Under the pieces are notes generated by a model. It was not told where the DNA came from, did no database searches, and saw only the letters and a program-made list of their open reading frames with translations. The position numbers were made by a program, and so were the translations under genes. From Candidatus Kaiserbacteria bacterium (lineage in GTDB: Bacteria > Patescibacteriota > Minisyncoccia > Phycocordibacterales > Phycocordibacteraceae): a stretch of 9,038 nucleotides of DNA. The DNA is taken from positions 1 through 9,038 of the forward strand of contig JAHFMQ010000024.1 in the NCBI GenBank assembly GCA_023267775.1, in the 5' to 3' direction. Shown one piece after another: positions 1 through 7,381 of the stretch. The stretch's first letter is position 1. Each line of letters opens with the position of its first letter.

Positions 1-763
1 GCGCGCCGAGCGCGAGAACGACCGTGAGCGACATATTTATAGAACGAGTCATCGTCTCACTAATACTCTTCCCCACTGTCTCTTCAAAAAGTTCTTTTGT
101 ATTTAACTTTTCATTGAGAATAAGATTTTCGCGCACACGATCGAAGATGATGATGGTGTCGTTTACTGAATAACCGAGAAGTGCCAGAAGTGCGGTGATG
201 AAGAGTGCGTCGACTTGCACGCCCGTGAAGTGCGCGAGGATCGCATAGAAGCCCGCGGGGATGATGAGGTCATGAGCAAGAATTGCGATGACGGTGAGTC
301 CGTAATACCAGCTCGAAATCGGACGAGAGACTTTTCGAAATGCAAAAGCAATGAACAGCGCGATGACCAAAACTACCGCAAAGATTGCCCAAAGTGCTTT
401 GTGTGTGAACTGTCCTCCAAATGCTGGGCCGACGGATGTGTAGGCAAGTTCGGTTGTCGAAGCATTTGCGGAAAGTGAAGCAAAAACTGCATCATGTTCC
501 GCGGGCGTCATCGTGCGTGTGCGAATAGAGACCGCGTTTTGGCCCGCTGAACGAACAGACACTGCACCCACGGGAATTACAGAAACCTGTTTCTCAATAG
601 TCGAAAGCGGAGGAACCGTACCTGTGTATCCTACCTGCATCAAAGAACCTCCGGAAAAATCAATGCCGAGTTGTAGACCAAACACAAGAATGGCGCCCGC
701 GGCTGCAGCCAGAATAATGCCAGTGAACCAGAAGAAAAATGTACGGTGATGGACAATATACAT
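1..763 (-). CDS. secF: Protein translocase subunit SecF (C-terminus cut by window edge)
   Basis: SecF is an integral membrane protein that, with SecD, forms an accessory complex of the SecYEG channel. It uses the proton motive force to help pull exported proteins across the membrane. 254 codons are visible. Residues ~8-30 form the first membrane helix, followed by the family motif GIDFSGG (33-39), a short extracytoplasmic domain, then helices near 124-142, 152-173 and 183-200. The motif ILAHD (161-165) and the loop NDTIIIFDRVREN (201-213) are characteristic of SecF. The frame is open to position 1, so roughly the last 40-50 residues lie outside the window. The ATG lies three bases after the secD stop, with no Shine-Dalgarno, so translation is probably coupled to secD. 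The family assignment is firm. Confidence 0.95.
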   Translation of the reverse strand, partial: MYIVHHRTFFFWFTGIILAAAAGAILVFGLQLGIDFSGGSLMQVGYTGTVPPLSTIEKQVSVIPVGAVSVRSAGQNAVSIRTRTMTPAEHDAVFASLSANASTTELAYTSVGPAFGGQFTHKALWAIFAVVLVIALFIAFAFRKVSRPISSWYYGLTVIAILAHDLIIPAGFYAILAHFTGVQVDALFITALLALLGYSVNDTIIIFDRVRENLILNEKLNTKELFEETVGKSISETMTRSINMSLTVVLALGA

Positions 764-766
764 ACG

Positions 767-2080
767 TTATGAATTACGCCAGCCCGAGCCGATAAGGAAA
801 TGCCAGGATCCTTCGCTTTTTTCGGGAACAATCGCAAGCAAGAAGACTCTTGAGAGTGAGACTGCGGAAATGAATGAGGAGAGGACACCGAGCACGAACA
901 CGAGCGCGAATCCCTGCACAATACTTGTTCCAAGCCAGAAGAGAATGATGCCCGAAATGAGCATGGTGAAATGCCCATCGCGAATAGCTGGCCACGCGCG
1001 TTGGAAACCAATATGCACCGCTTCACGAGGAGTCTTGCCCGCACGGAGTTCCTCTTTGGTACGCTCAAAAATAAGTACATTTGCATCGACCGCCATACCG
1101 ACGGAAATAATGAGCCCCGCGATACCGGACGCGGTGAGCGTAACTGGAATAACTTTCATGACGGAAAGCATGAACGCAACATATTCAGCAAGCGCTATCG
1201 CGGCAATAAGACCAGGAAGGCGATACCATGCAATCATAAAGAGCGCGATGATAGCGAATCCAATGATGCCAGCGATAACGCCTGCAGTAATAGCCGCCGC
1301 ACCGAGTGTCGGGCCGACTGCTGAACTGCTTTCAAGCGTGATAGGCACTGGAAGCGCGCCAAAATTCAGGTTGCGCACGAGATCTCGCGCTTCGGTAGCC
1401 GTGAAGCGGCCGGTAATTGTCGCTTGACCACCCGGAATTGCCTCTTGAATCGTTGGAACTGAAATCGGTTGGCCATCGAGAAAAATGGCAAGTGTTTTGC
1501 CGACGTTTTCACTCGTAATTTTTTCAAATAATTTCGCACCTTGGCTATTAAAATTAAGAATTACTTGAGGAGATGTAAGTCCTGCTGTGGCACCTGATCC
1601 GAAACCAAGAGTCGCACTTGAGAGATAGCGGCCGTCGAGACCAGTTGCAATATATGCGACTTGAGTTGATGTACCCACTTTTGTTTGCGCTGCTAAACGA
1701 AACTCAAGTGTTGGTGTTTGACCAAGCGCTGCTACTGCGGCTTTGATGTCAGTTACGCCCGGAAGATCCACGATAAGACGATCTACAGTTGCTCTTGTGA
1801 AAGTGCTCGCCTGCTCTGTCTGGACCAAAGGCTCCGCAACACCGAAGAGGTTCACTCGGCGATCGATAACACCCTGGAGTGCTGAGAGTGCGTCTGCGCG
1901 CTCAGCAGCGGGCGTGTGGCTCATATCAGCGGTGTAGACGAGCTCGGTACCGCCGGCAAGATCTAGACCGAGTTTAAAACGATATGAACTTGTAGGATCT
2001 GCTTCGGTCGACCATACGAAGTATGCAAGTAAAAGCCCTACGACGAGGGCAAAAAAACCAAACACTCGAAATCGAGTCAT
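767..2080 (-). CDS. secD: Protein translocase subunit SecD
   Basis: SecD is the partner of SecF in the proton-driven accessory complex of the Sec translocon in the cytoplasmic membrane. The protein is 437 residues with this start, much shorter than the E. coli protein (about 615) and typical of compact SecD forms. One N-terminal helix (~5-22) is followed by GLDLAGG (38-44), an extracytoplasmic P1-type head with RLIVDLPGV (101-109) and a GALPVPI segment (241-247), and then five helices from about residue 256. The signature VDANVLIFER (331-340) includes the conserved membrane aspartate. The frame is open up to a TTG at 2107, but the ATG at 2080 is preferred because it begins the usual basic N-terminus (MTRFRVFG) and has a -10-like box six bases upstream. 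secF follows after three bases. Confidence 0.95.
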   Translation of the reverse strand: MTRFRVFGFFALVVGLLLAYFVWSTEADPTSSYRFKLGLDLAGGTELVYTADMSHTPAAERADALSALQGVIDRRVNLFGVAEPLVQTEQASTFTRATVDRLIVDLPGVTDIKAAVAALGQTPTLEFRLAAQTKVGTSTQVAYIATGLDGRYLSSATLGFGSGATAGLTSPQVILNFNSQGAKLFEKITSENVGKTLAIFLDGQPISVPTIQEAIPGGQATITGRFTATEARDLVRNLNFGALPVPITLESSSAVGPTLGAAAITAGVIAGIIGFAIIALFMIAWYRLPGLIAAIALAEYVAFMLSVMKVIPVTLTASGIAGLIISVGMAVDANVLIFERTKEELRAGKTPREAVHIGFQRAWPAIRDGHFTMLISGIILFWLGTSIVQGFALVFVLGVLSSFISAVSLSRVFLLAIVPEKSEGSWHFLIGSGWRNS

Positions 2081-2086
2081 GGGAGG

Positions 2087-2092
2087 AGTATA
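2087..2092 (-). promoter_or_regulatory. Possible -10 box of a leaderless secD promoter
   Basis: On the minus strand TATACT is followed by exactly six bases and then the secD ATG. A transcript starting at the normal distance from such a box would begin at or next to the start codon, leaving no leader. I see no good -35 hexamer at 16-18 bases and no Shine-Dalgarno. The same TATACT-N6-ATG arrangement precedes the gene at 6461-7225. The box is seen; promoter activity is inferred. Confidence 0.35.
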
Positions 2093-2128
2093 AATGAAGT
2101 TAGTCAAAAAACGAAGATCTTGCGCACT

Positions 2129-2950
2129 CTAGTTATTTATTGCCCTCTCCGCGAGCGTTACTGCGTTTTCAAAAAGCATCGCGACTGCAAGTGGACCCAC
2201 ACCCCCTGGAACAGGAGTAAAGATTGCACATTTTTCTGCGCATAAAGGATCGGCATCACCCACAATGACGCCGTTCGACTCGCTAGTTCCGGCATCAATA
2301 AGCACGGTCCCGGGCTTTATGTAGTTTGGCTGAATAAGTCCCGGAGACCCGGCACCACTTACGATAATATCCGCCTCGCTAACCGCCGAACGCACATCTC
2401 CCGATTCTAATGTCACGACGGTAACCAACGCCCCTTGTTGCTTCAGCCATGTTGCACAAGGACTACCGACAAGCCATCCCTCTCCGATGACGACAGCTTT
2501 CTTCCCTTTCACACTAAAATGCCCATACGAAAGAATTTCCCGCAGAGCGCCAACGACAGGTGGCAGTAATGCATCCGCGTCAGCTCTTTCAAGTTTCGTA
2601 CGTCCTGCTGCTGAAAGTACATCTGCGTCTTTTGAAACAGGGATGGCATCACAAACTTCCTTAGCGTCAATGCCGTTTGGTAACGGTAACTGCACAATAA
2701 CTGCATCAGCGACCGTAGAAGACACGATGGTGCTTAATTCTTCGGAAGAAATGGTGGGAGATAATCGACTTACCTCAAGAACACACCCTGCGTCTATGGC
2801 ACGCATTTCTTTAATTTTTAGATACGAGAGAGTCGCTCGAGTTTCGCTCACGACAAATGCCTGTACGCGCGGTGGATGAGGTAGTTTTTCTGCGCGCGCT
2901 TTAGCGCGTTCGAGAACTCTATGTGCGAGTGTGCGACCGTCAATAATCAT
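2129..2950 (-). CDS. folD: Bifunctional methylenetetrahydrofolate dehydrogenase / methenyltetrahydrofolate cyclohydrolase
   Basis: FolD interconverts 5,10-methylene-, 5,10-methenyl- and 10-formyl-tetrahydrofolate in the cytoplasm using NADP(H), supplying one-carbon units for purines and formyl-Met. The 273-residue protein is slightly short for the family (about 280-300). The catalytic Tyr-x3-Lys pair is present as Y43 and K47 in SYLKIK, with QLPLP at 87-91 and the substrate-binding aspartate probably D110. The Rossmann dinucleotide loop is VVIGEGWLVGSP (153-164), and the C-terminal signature PGGVGPLAVAMLFEN lies at 248-262. The segment DADVLS replaces the more common DVDGFH, which I believe is a known variant. 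The ATG overlaps the upstream transferase stop as ATGA, indicating translational coupling. The gene ends in TAG, the only amber stop in the window. Confidence 0.95.
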   Translation of the reverse strand: MIIDGRTLAHRVLERAKARAEKLPHPPRVQAFVVSETRATLSYLKIKEMRAIDAGCVLEVSRLSPTISSEELSTIVSSTVADAVIVQLPLPNGIDAKEVCDAIPVSKDADVLSAAGRTKLERADADALLPPVVGALREILSYGHFSVKGKKAVVIGEGWLVGSPCATWLKQQGALVTVVTLESGDVRSAVSEADIIVSGAGSPGLIQPNYIKPGTVLIDAGTSESNGVIVGDADPLCAEKCAIFTPVPGGVGPLAVAMLFENAVTLAERAINN

Positions 2951-4284
2951 GTTCCAGAAAATGAGAGGAGTGCTCGCACGGTTTTGAGCGCGATGGCGAT
3001 ATCAAGGCCAAAAGACCGATGTTTCAAATAGTACAAGTCGAAAGAAAGTTTTCGTCGTGTGCGTAGGACATCCGCGGGTCCGCGCGGAGCATCGGCGTCA
3101 TGAATTTGTGCCCAACCAGAAAGTCCTGGCGCAATCATATGCCGCAAACGGTATTGGGGAATTTCACGTTCGTAGACCTCAGCAATTTTCGGAAGTTCTG
3201 GTCGAGGACCGATAAATGACAGATCTCCCGCAAAAACATTCCATAGTTGCGGTAGTTCATCGAGACGTGTTTTTCGCAGCACATGTCCAAACGCCGTTAC
3301 ACGATTCTTTTTTTGTAATTCAGGATCTCCATGATCATTCAGAAGCATGGAACGCAATTTAATGATACGGAAAAGGCGGTCATTTTTACCGATCCGTTCA
3401 TTGAAAATGAATGGTGTTCCACCGTTTATTGTGAGCAGCAACGCAACAATTGCTACAAATGGAATAGCTAGCACTGATCCAACGACCACAAGCGCAATGT
3501 CGAAGAGACGTTTCGCGATGTCATACAGTGCGCGATGCTTCGGCAAAGATTCAAGCAGCTGACTTGCGTTCAGATGGTTCAGTGGCACTTGATCGAAAAT
3601 TTCTTCGTACAATGACGCAAATTCTCGGAGCGCTACTCCTGCGGGAACATGTGCTCTGAATGCTGGTATGTCGCGGAATATTTTTGGATTTGATGTATCG
3701 ATGACAACGATCTTGGCTCCCTGTTTAATTCCTTCAGTTATTGAATTTCCGATATCGTTCGCCGTATGGCCATCGATGTCTGTGTGGCGGACAAAATGAA
3801 TAAGAAACCGATCATTAGCATTAACTTCTTCAAATAATTCGGTAACCGCGGGCCCTGAACCTATGAGTATCGCTGGTACCTGATTATCTGCTTTCATTTC
3901 GCGTTTCATACTGTAGAAACGCCACACACTTTCTCCAATGACCGACACAACGAGATATAGAACGAGAATAGTTTTAGGAGCAATCGAAAGTGGGAGTATG
4001 AAAAATAAAGTACCTGCGATAGCGACGGTCGCCACCTGTGCCCCGAGAATACGAACCCCCATCACGCGACGGATTGGTCGCGTCTGCTTCTCGTAGAGAC
4101 CTGCGATATAGAAGATGGCAATGGATAAAACAAACACCGGTAAAAACGGAAGGATGTTTTCTTCGAGGTAACTAAAAGGAACAAGGCTGAGGTTACGAAG
4201 AATAAGTGCGGCCCACAAGGACGCAACTAATATGAGGAAATCTACTGTAAGCAGAACCGCTGTTTCGCGACGATCAAATGCCAT
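2947..4284 (-). CDS. Polyprenyl-phosphate hexose-1-phosphate transferase (bacterial sugar transferase, WcaJ/WbaP type)
   Basis: Members of this family move a sugar-1-phosphate from a nucleotide sugar onto undecaprenyl phosphate at the inner membrane face, the first step of exopolysaccharide, O-antigen or glycoprotein glycan assembly. The 445-residue protein has four N-terminal membrane helices (~10-29, 44-63, 80-98, 105-123). A Rossmann-like regulatory domain follows, with ILIGSG at 139-144. A fifth hydrophobic segment (~262-285, with a helix-breaking P275) leads into the catalytic domain. Its motifs are KLRSM (309-313), RLDELPQLWNV (340-350, with the D342-E343 pair expected at the active site), GPRPE (359-363), PGLSGWAQI (386-394) and DLYYLKHRS (416-424). 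The sugar donor cannot be told from sequence. It diverges from the glycosyltransferase at 4330 and is translationally coupled to folD. Confidence 0.92.
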   Translation of the reverse strand: MAFDRRETAVLLTVDFLILVASLWAALILRNLSLVPFSYLEENILPFLPVFVLSIAIFYIAGLYEKQTRPIRRVMGVRILGAQVATVAIAGTLFFILPLSIAPKTILVLYLVVSVIGESVWRFYSMKREMKADNQVPAILIGSGPAVTELFEEVNANDRFLIHFVRHTDIDGHTANDIGNSITEGIKQGAKIVVIDTSNPKIFRDIPAFRAHVPAGVALREFASLYEEIFDQVPLNHLNASQLLESLPKHRALYDIAKRLFDIALVVVGSVLAIPFVAIVALLLTINGGTPFIFNERIGKNDRLFRIIKLRSMLLNDHGDPELQKKNRVTAFGHVLRKTRLDELPQLWNVFAGDLSFIGPRPELPKIAEVYEREIPQYRLRHMIAPGLSGWAQIHDADAPRGPADVLRTRRKLSFDLYYLKHRSFGLDIAIALKTVRALLSFSGT

Positions 4285-4329
4285 GAGTATGGATACTATA
4301 ACGTGAAAATATATTGTACAGTTGCACCT
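4285..4329. promoter_or_regulatory. Compact divergent promoter region
   Basis: Only 45 bases separate the two divergent ATGs at 4284 (minus) and 4330 (plus), so both promoters must lie here or inside the genes. For the minus strand, TATAGT (4295-4300) sits ten bases before the ATG. For the plus strand, GATACT (4292-4297) sits five bases before a GTG at 4303, and TATATT (4310-4315) sits 14 bases before the ATG at 4330. No convincing -35 element or Shine-Dalgarno is visible. Location is inferred from gene layout. Confidence 0.4.
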
Positions 4330-5325
4330 ATGAAGAAACTTGTAGGCAAAAAAATACTATTTGTCATTACAAAATCTAACTGGGGCGGCGCTCAGCGCTA
4401 TGTGTATGACCTTGCAACAAGCTTCAAGAAGATAGGTAACGAGGTAGAAGTGGCATTTGGGCAAGAAGGAATGCTTGTTACAAAGCTCCGGACCGCCCAA
4501 ATTAAAACTATTCCCATTCAATCAATGGGGCGAGACATTTCTCTTTTTGCCGATATAAAAAGTTTTTTTGACCTTTTGAAACTTTTCCATAGAGAAAAAC
4601 CTAACATTGTTCACCTCAATTCCTCAAAAGCGGGAGGAGTGGGCGCGCTTGCTGCACGAATCGCAAGAGTACCACTGATTATTTTCACCGCTCACGGCTG
4701 GCCCTTTTGGGAACCGAGAAATTTTATTTCTCGTGGTCTTATTTACTTTTTTTCGTGGCTTACCGCAATTCTCGCGCATAAGGTAATTGTCGTATCCAAC
4801 TATGACCTAAATGTGGCGCGAAAAATGCCTTTTATCGCCCACAAAACATTCCTTATTTACAATGGCATTGATCTTCATTTACCTCTTGGCTCTGGAGACA
4901 GTATCCGCAACTCGTTTCCGGAAGGAGTCCATATTACAGGTACGGTTGGAGAACTCACTCGTAATAAAAACCAGATTGCGCTCATTGAAGAAGCTCGGAA
5001 AAACTCTGATATGTACGTAGCAATCGTCGGCGAAGGTGAAGATAGAATATTTCTCAATAAAAAAATCGGGGAATACGGACTTGCTGAGCGGGTAAAATTA
5101 TTTGGGTTTATGTCAGCGAGCGAGGTGCTACGAGGTTTTGATGTATTTGCACTCCCTTCTCTTAAAGAAGGTCTTCCGTACGTCCTCCTTGAGGCTAAAG
5201 CCGCTGGTCTCCCTATCGTTGCGAACAGAGTGGGTGGCGTGAGTGAGATACTTGATACAAAAGATATAAATGAATTTTCACTCGAACGGATGGTGCAAAA
5301 AACAGTGGCGCTTTACTGTTCTTAA
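4330..5325 (+). CDS. GT4-type glycosyltransferase, apparently shortened near its C-terminus
   Basis: This is a GT-B fold retaining glycosyltransferase of the GT4 family, which transfers a sugar from a nucleotide donor, probably during assembly of a surface glycan. In the 331-residue form, WGGAQRYVYDLA (18-29) and HLNSSKAGGVGALAARI (96-112, then TAHGWPF to 126) mark the acceptor domain. GTVGELTRNKN (205-215) and the donor-site E-x7-E motif (E270 and E278 in EGLPYVLLE) mark the nucleotide-binding domain. GGVSEIL is followed almost at once by EFSLERM, whereas relatives have about 45-50 residues between them, so an internal deletion is likely. A GTG at 4303 would add nine residues; the ATG fits the family N-terminus better. 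The gene is AT-richer than its neighbours and oriented against them, so acquisition is possible. Its stop overlaps that of rodA. Confidence 0.88.
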   Translation: MKKLVGKKILFVITKSNWGGAQRYVYDLATSFKKIGNEVEVAFGQEGMLVTKLRTAQIKTIPIQSMGRDISLFADIKSFFDLLKLFHREKPNIVHLNSSKAGGVGALAARIARVPLIIFTAHGWPFWEPRNFISRGLIYFFSWLTAILAHKVIVVSNYDLNVARKMPFIAHKTFLIYNGIDLHLPLGSGDSIRNSFPEGVHITGTVGELTRNKNQIALIEEARKNSDMYVAIVGEGEDRIFLNKKIGEYGLAERVKLFGFMSASEVLRGFDVFALPSLKEGLPYVLLEAKAAGLPIVANRVGGVSEILDTKDINEFSLERMVQKTVALYCS

Positions 5326-6455
5326 CCCCCTAAATATTCGTTGGCACTACTGTCGCGCGCTGCGCTACGTCCCTGGCGCGCAAGCGAAGTGATGATTCCG
5401 AGTGCGGCAAATTCAAGTACGAGATGTGATCCGCCGGAGCTCATGAAAGGAATGGTTGTACCCGTCACGGGCAGTAGTCCGAGACTAATGCCTATATGAA
5501 GCGCGACGTGTGCAGCAAAAAGCATGACCGCCCCGAGCGTGAAAAAAGCGTCGAAATTTGTTGCCGCCACTCGAGCAATCTGGACAAGCCGCATGAAAAG
5601 TAAGCCGTAAACTAACAACAACAGAATCACTCCTATGAAACCCCACTCTTCCGCAAATGCTGCGAATATGAAATCAGTTTGATACTCAGGTAAAAATCGC
5701 AATTTTGATTGTGTGCCGTACCCGATTCCCTTACCGAAAAGCTCCCCGGACCCAACAGCAATTTTTGCTTGATAGGCATTGTAGCCGGAGCCGTGAATAT
5801 CGCTTGCCGGATTCACGAAAGAAACTATTCGAGTACGCTGATAGGGTTTTAGTCCTTCAAACCACAACACTGAAGCTATTACGCATCCGATGATTCCGAG
5901 AACAGCGAGATGTTTTTTTGATATGCCGGAGACGAGCATCATGCCGAGCCATAGTGTGCCAAATACGATGGTGTTTCCCATATCTGGTTCCACAAGAATG
6001 AGCACCCCGAGACCGAGCATATACGCGCCAGAAACGATGATGTGGCGGAAATCTCCGATCTCAACATGTCTACGAGAGAGATATTTCGCGAGCACGGCAA
6101 GTAACGCAAGCTTTCCAAGATCTGCTGGTTGAAATGAAACGAGACCGAAGGAAAACCATGCGCGAGCGCCGAGGACTGGATGCGCAAGAAATAACAGTAG
6201 CGCAAGAAGCACAAACGAGAGAGTGTAGAGAGTCATCACTACAGGCGTTCTGCGGATAAAGCGCATGTCGAGCGCCGAAAGAATCAAATACACGGCGACC
6301 GCAACAATGAGTACGAGAAATTGCCGTGGAGCAAGCGATGCTCCTTGACCAAAGGTAGACATCGTAAGTATGCCGAGGAGCGACAATGTAAGAGCAGGAA
6401 GAAGCAGTGTCCAATCAAAAAATAAACGTGGACGAGTGAGTAAAGATGCGGCCAT
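5322..6455 (-). CDS. rodA: SEDS-family peptidoglycan glycosyltransferase RodA
   Basis: RodA polymerises lipid II into glycan strands for lateral wall synthesis, acting in the cytoplasmic membrane with a class B penicillin-binding protein in the elongasome. The 377-residue protein has about ten hydrophobic helices. Seen motifs include ARAWFSFG (97-104), FQPADLGKLA (108-117), EPDMGN (156-161), AKIAVGSGELFGKGIGYGTQ (230-249), FLPEYQTDFIFAAFAEEWGF (254-273) and LLPVTGTTIPFMSSGGSHL (327-345). D261 in the QTDFIF block corresponds to the catalytic aspartate of RodA. The alternative, FtsW, is less likely given QTDFIF and overall resemblance to RodA, but the two are close. The ATG follows the upstream stop by five bases with no Shine-Dalgarno, so it is probably co-transcribed with that gene. 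It converges on the glycosyltransferase with no visible terminator. Confidence 0.9.
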   Translation of the reverse strand: MAASLLTRPRLFFDWTLLLPALTLSLLGILTMSTFGQGASLAPRQFLVLIVAVAVYLILSALDMRFIRRTPVVMTLYTLSFVLLALLLFLAHPVLGARAWFSFGLVSFQPADLGKLALLAVLAKYLSRRHVEIGDFRHIIVSGAYMLGLGVLILVEPDMGNTIVFGTLWLGMMLVSGISKKHLAVLGIIGCVIASVLWFEGLKPYQRTRIVSFVNPASDIHGSGYNAYQAKIAVGSGELFGKGIGYGTQSKLRFLPEYQTDFIFAAFAEEWGFIGVILLLLVYGLLFMRLVQIARVAATNFDAFFTLGAVMLFAAHVALHIGISLGLLPVTGTTIPFMSSGGSHLVLEFAALGIITSLARQGRSAARDSSANEYLGG

Positions 6456-6460
6456 TTTTT

Positions 6461-7225
6461 TCAGGGCAGCGGAATAATCGGTACTACTTCAATCAAGGTA
6501 GGGGCACTCGAGAAAGCGTCATTCCAGGTAAATGTCGCTGTTGTTTGCCCTTGCGCAGGGATGATCGGCACAATCGTCTGCGATGCAGCAATAACTTCGC
6601 CATGAGCGTCGTGTACGAGGACGATTGCAAGTACGTTTGTTAAAGAGGTGACGCTTGAATTCGTGAGTGTTGCGTCAACACGCGGCGTATCAACAGTGCC
6701 GCCGGGAATTGGGGGCGAAATCTTTGGCAAAATGCGCGGGTCAGAGGTCATTTGATACCACTGTATAGATACTGGGTCGATTGTTAAGAACGCCCCTCTG
6801 ACTGTTTGATTTCCTGAAACAACGTTCGGCACATATACTGGAACATTTGTTCCTGGTGGTAAATCAACCGTGCCGGTTGTTTGCCCAAGTAGTAATTGAT
6901 TCTTATCGTAAATCTTAATCGTATAAAGAACGTTTTTCGCTGCAGCTATATGATTGTTGTTTTGTACTAATGCGATGATATCGGTTCGTCCTGCTTTATT
7001 TGTAAGGGCATTTGTGTAAAGAACCGTCGGAGGCTGCTCTTGCGCGGAACAGAGATAGGGGCAGGAGCCGCCGCAATCAATTCCCTGCTCATCCTGATTT
7101 TGCACACCATCGGTACACGATGGTGTTTTATAGAATATGGTTATGAGAACAATAGTGATAAATGCAATCGTAATTGCACTGACGATAAGCAGTATGAAAA
7201 ATCTTCGCTGTGCTGCCCAAGACAT
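6461..7225 (-). CDS. Membrane-anchored protein with a four-cysteine motif and two beta-rich repeats; function unknown
   Basis: This 254-residue protein has no function I can name. A single hydrophobic helix (~9-32) after a short basic N-terminus anchors it, with the rest presumably outside the cell. Directly after the helix is a compact motif CTDGVQNQDEQGIDCGGSC, with cysteines at 37, 51, 55 and 59, which looks like a small disulfide- or metal-stabilised module; I recall similar modules in many Patescibacteria surface proteins. The remainder contains two similar segments, about 82-135 and 182-235, each with an A/L-x-N start, a NV-...-(Y/H)D strand and a P-x-G-Q/T turn, consistent with two beta-sandwich units. 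It ends in a proline-rich tail. It lies five bases upstream of rodA in the same direction, which suggests a cell-envelope role. A TATACT box six bases before the ATG suggests its own leaderless promoter downstream of the rRNA terminator. Confidence 0.85.
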   Translation of the reverse strand: MSWAAQRRFFILLIVSAITIAFITIVLITIFYKTPSCTDGVQNQDEQGIDCGGSCPYLCSAQEQPPTVLYTNALTNKAGRTDIIALVQNNNHIAAAKNVLYTIKIYDKNQLLLGQTTGTVDLPPGTNVPVYVPNVVSGNQTVRGAFLTIDPVSIQWYQMTSDPRILPKISPPIPGGTVDTPRVDATLTNSSVTSLTNVLAIVLVHDAHGEVIAASQTIVPIIPAQGQTTATFTWNDAFSSAPTLIEVVPIIPLP

Positions 7226-7231
7226 TGAGAC

Positions 7232-7237
7232 AGTATA
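7232..7237 (-). promoter_or_regulatory. Possible -10 box of a leaderless promoter for the 6461-7225 gene
   Basis: TATACT on the minus strand is followed by six bases and the ATG at 7225, the same geometry as upstream of secD. It lies just past the T-run of the rRNA operon terminator, as expected for the promoter of the next transcription unit. No clear -35 is seen, since that position falls in the terminator stem. Confidence 0.35.
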
Positions 7238-7239
7238 AC

Positions 7240-7267
7240 AAAACGCCGCACGTTCCTACGTGCGGCG
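7240..7267 (-). terminator. Intrinsic terminator of the rRNA/tRNA-like operon
   Basis: A perfect 9-bp GC-rich stem (CGCCGCACG with CGTGCGGCG) encloses a six-base loop. On the minus strand it is followed by TTTTGTTAT. It begins six bases after the CCA end of the last tRNA-like gene, which marks the end of the rRNA transcript. On the plus strand the following CAATTTT is weaker, so it may have some two-way activity. Confidence 0.85.
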
Positions 7268-7273
7268 CAATTT

Positions 7274-7374
7274 TGGTCGGGGTGGCTGGGCTTATACCAG
7301 CGATTCAGGAAATTGCGCGGGTATGTATTCCGGCAAATTCTTTGACTTCCTGAAACTGTACTAACCACACCCCG
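7274..7374 (-). ncRNA. tRNA-like RNA with tRNA-Pro-like acceptor stem, no normal D arm and an enlarged central arm
   Basis: The 5' CGGGGTG and 3' CACCCCG pair perfectly over 7 bp, followed by A and an encoded CCA. The C1-G72 pair with A73 is typical of bacterial tRNA-Pro. A 5-bp T stem (GCTGG/CCAGC) is present, but its loop TATAAGC lacks the TTC core needed for the usual D-T loop contact. There is no recognisable D stem. Instead, 13 bases lead to an 8-bp helix (TTCAGGAA/TTCCTGAA) enclosing 35 bases that hold a second stem (TTGCCGG/CCGcGCAA). No 7-base anticodon loop can be placed. The total is 101 nt with CCA. It may be a decayed or intron-bearing tRNA-Pro, or a tRNA mimic not used in normal translation. 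The fold is seen; the role is unknown. Confidence 0.5.
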
Positions 7375-7381
7375 AAAGTGT

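Noticed and set aside
870..1427. 185-residue plus-strand reading frame
   Set aside because: It is antisense to the clear secD gene, has no recognisable features, and is a by-product of codon bias.
2081..2107. TTG start for secD adding nine residues
   Set aside because: The added residues are not typical of a SecD N-terminus, and the ATG at 2080 has a -10-like box at a fitting distance.
7274..7374. tmRNA or selenocysteine tRNA
   Set aside because: It has no tag reading frame and is far too short for tmRNA. It does not show the long D stem, UCA anticodon loop or 8-bp acceptor of tRNA-Sec.
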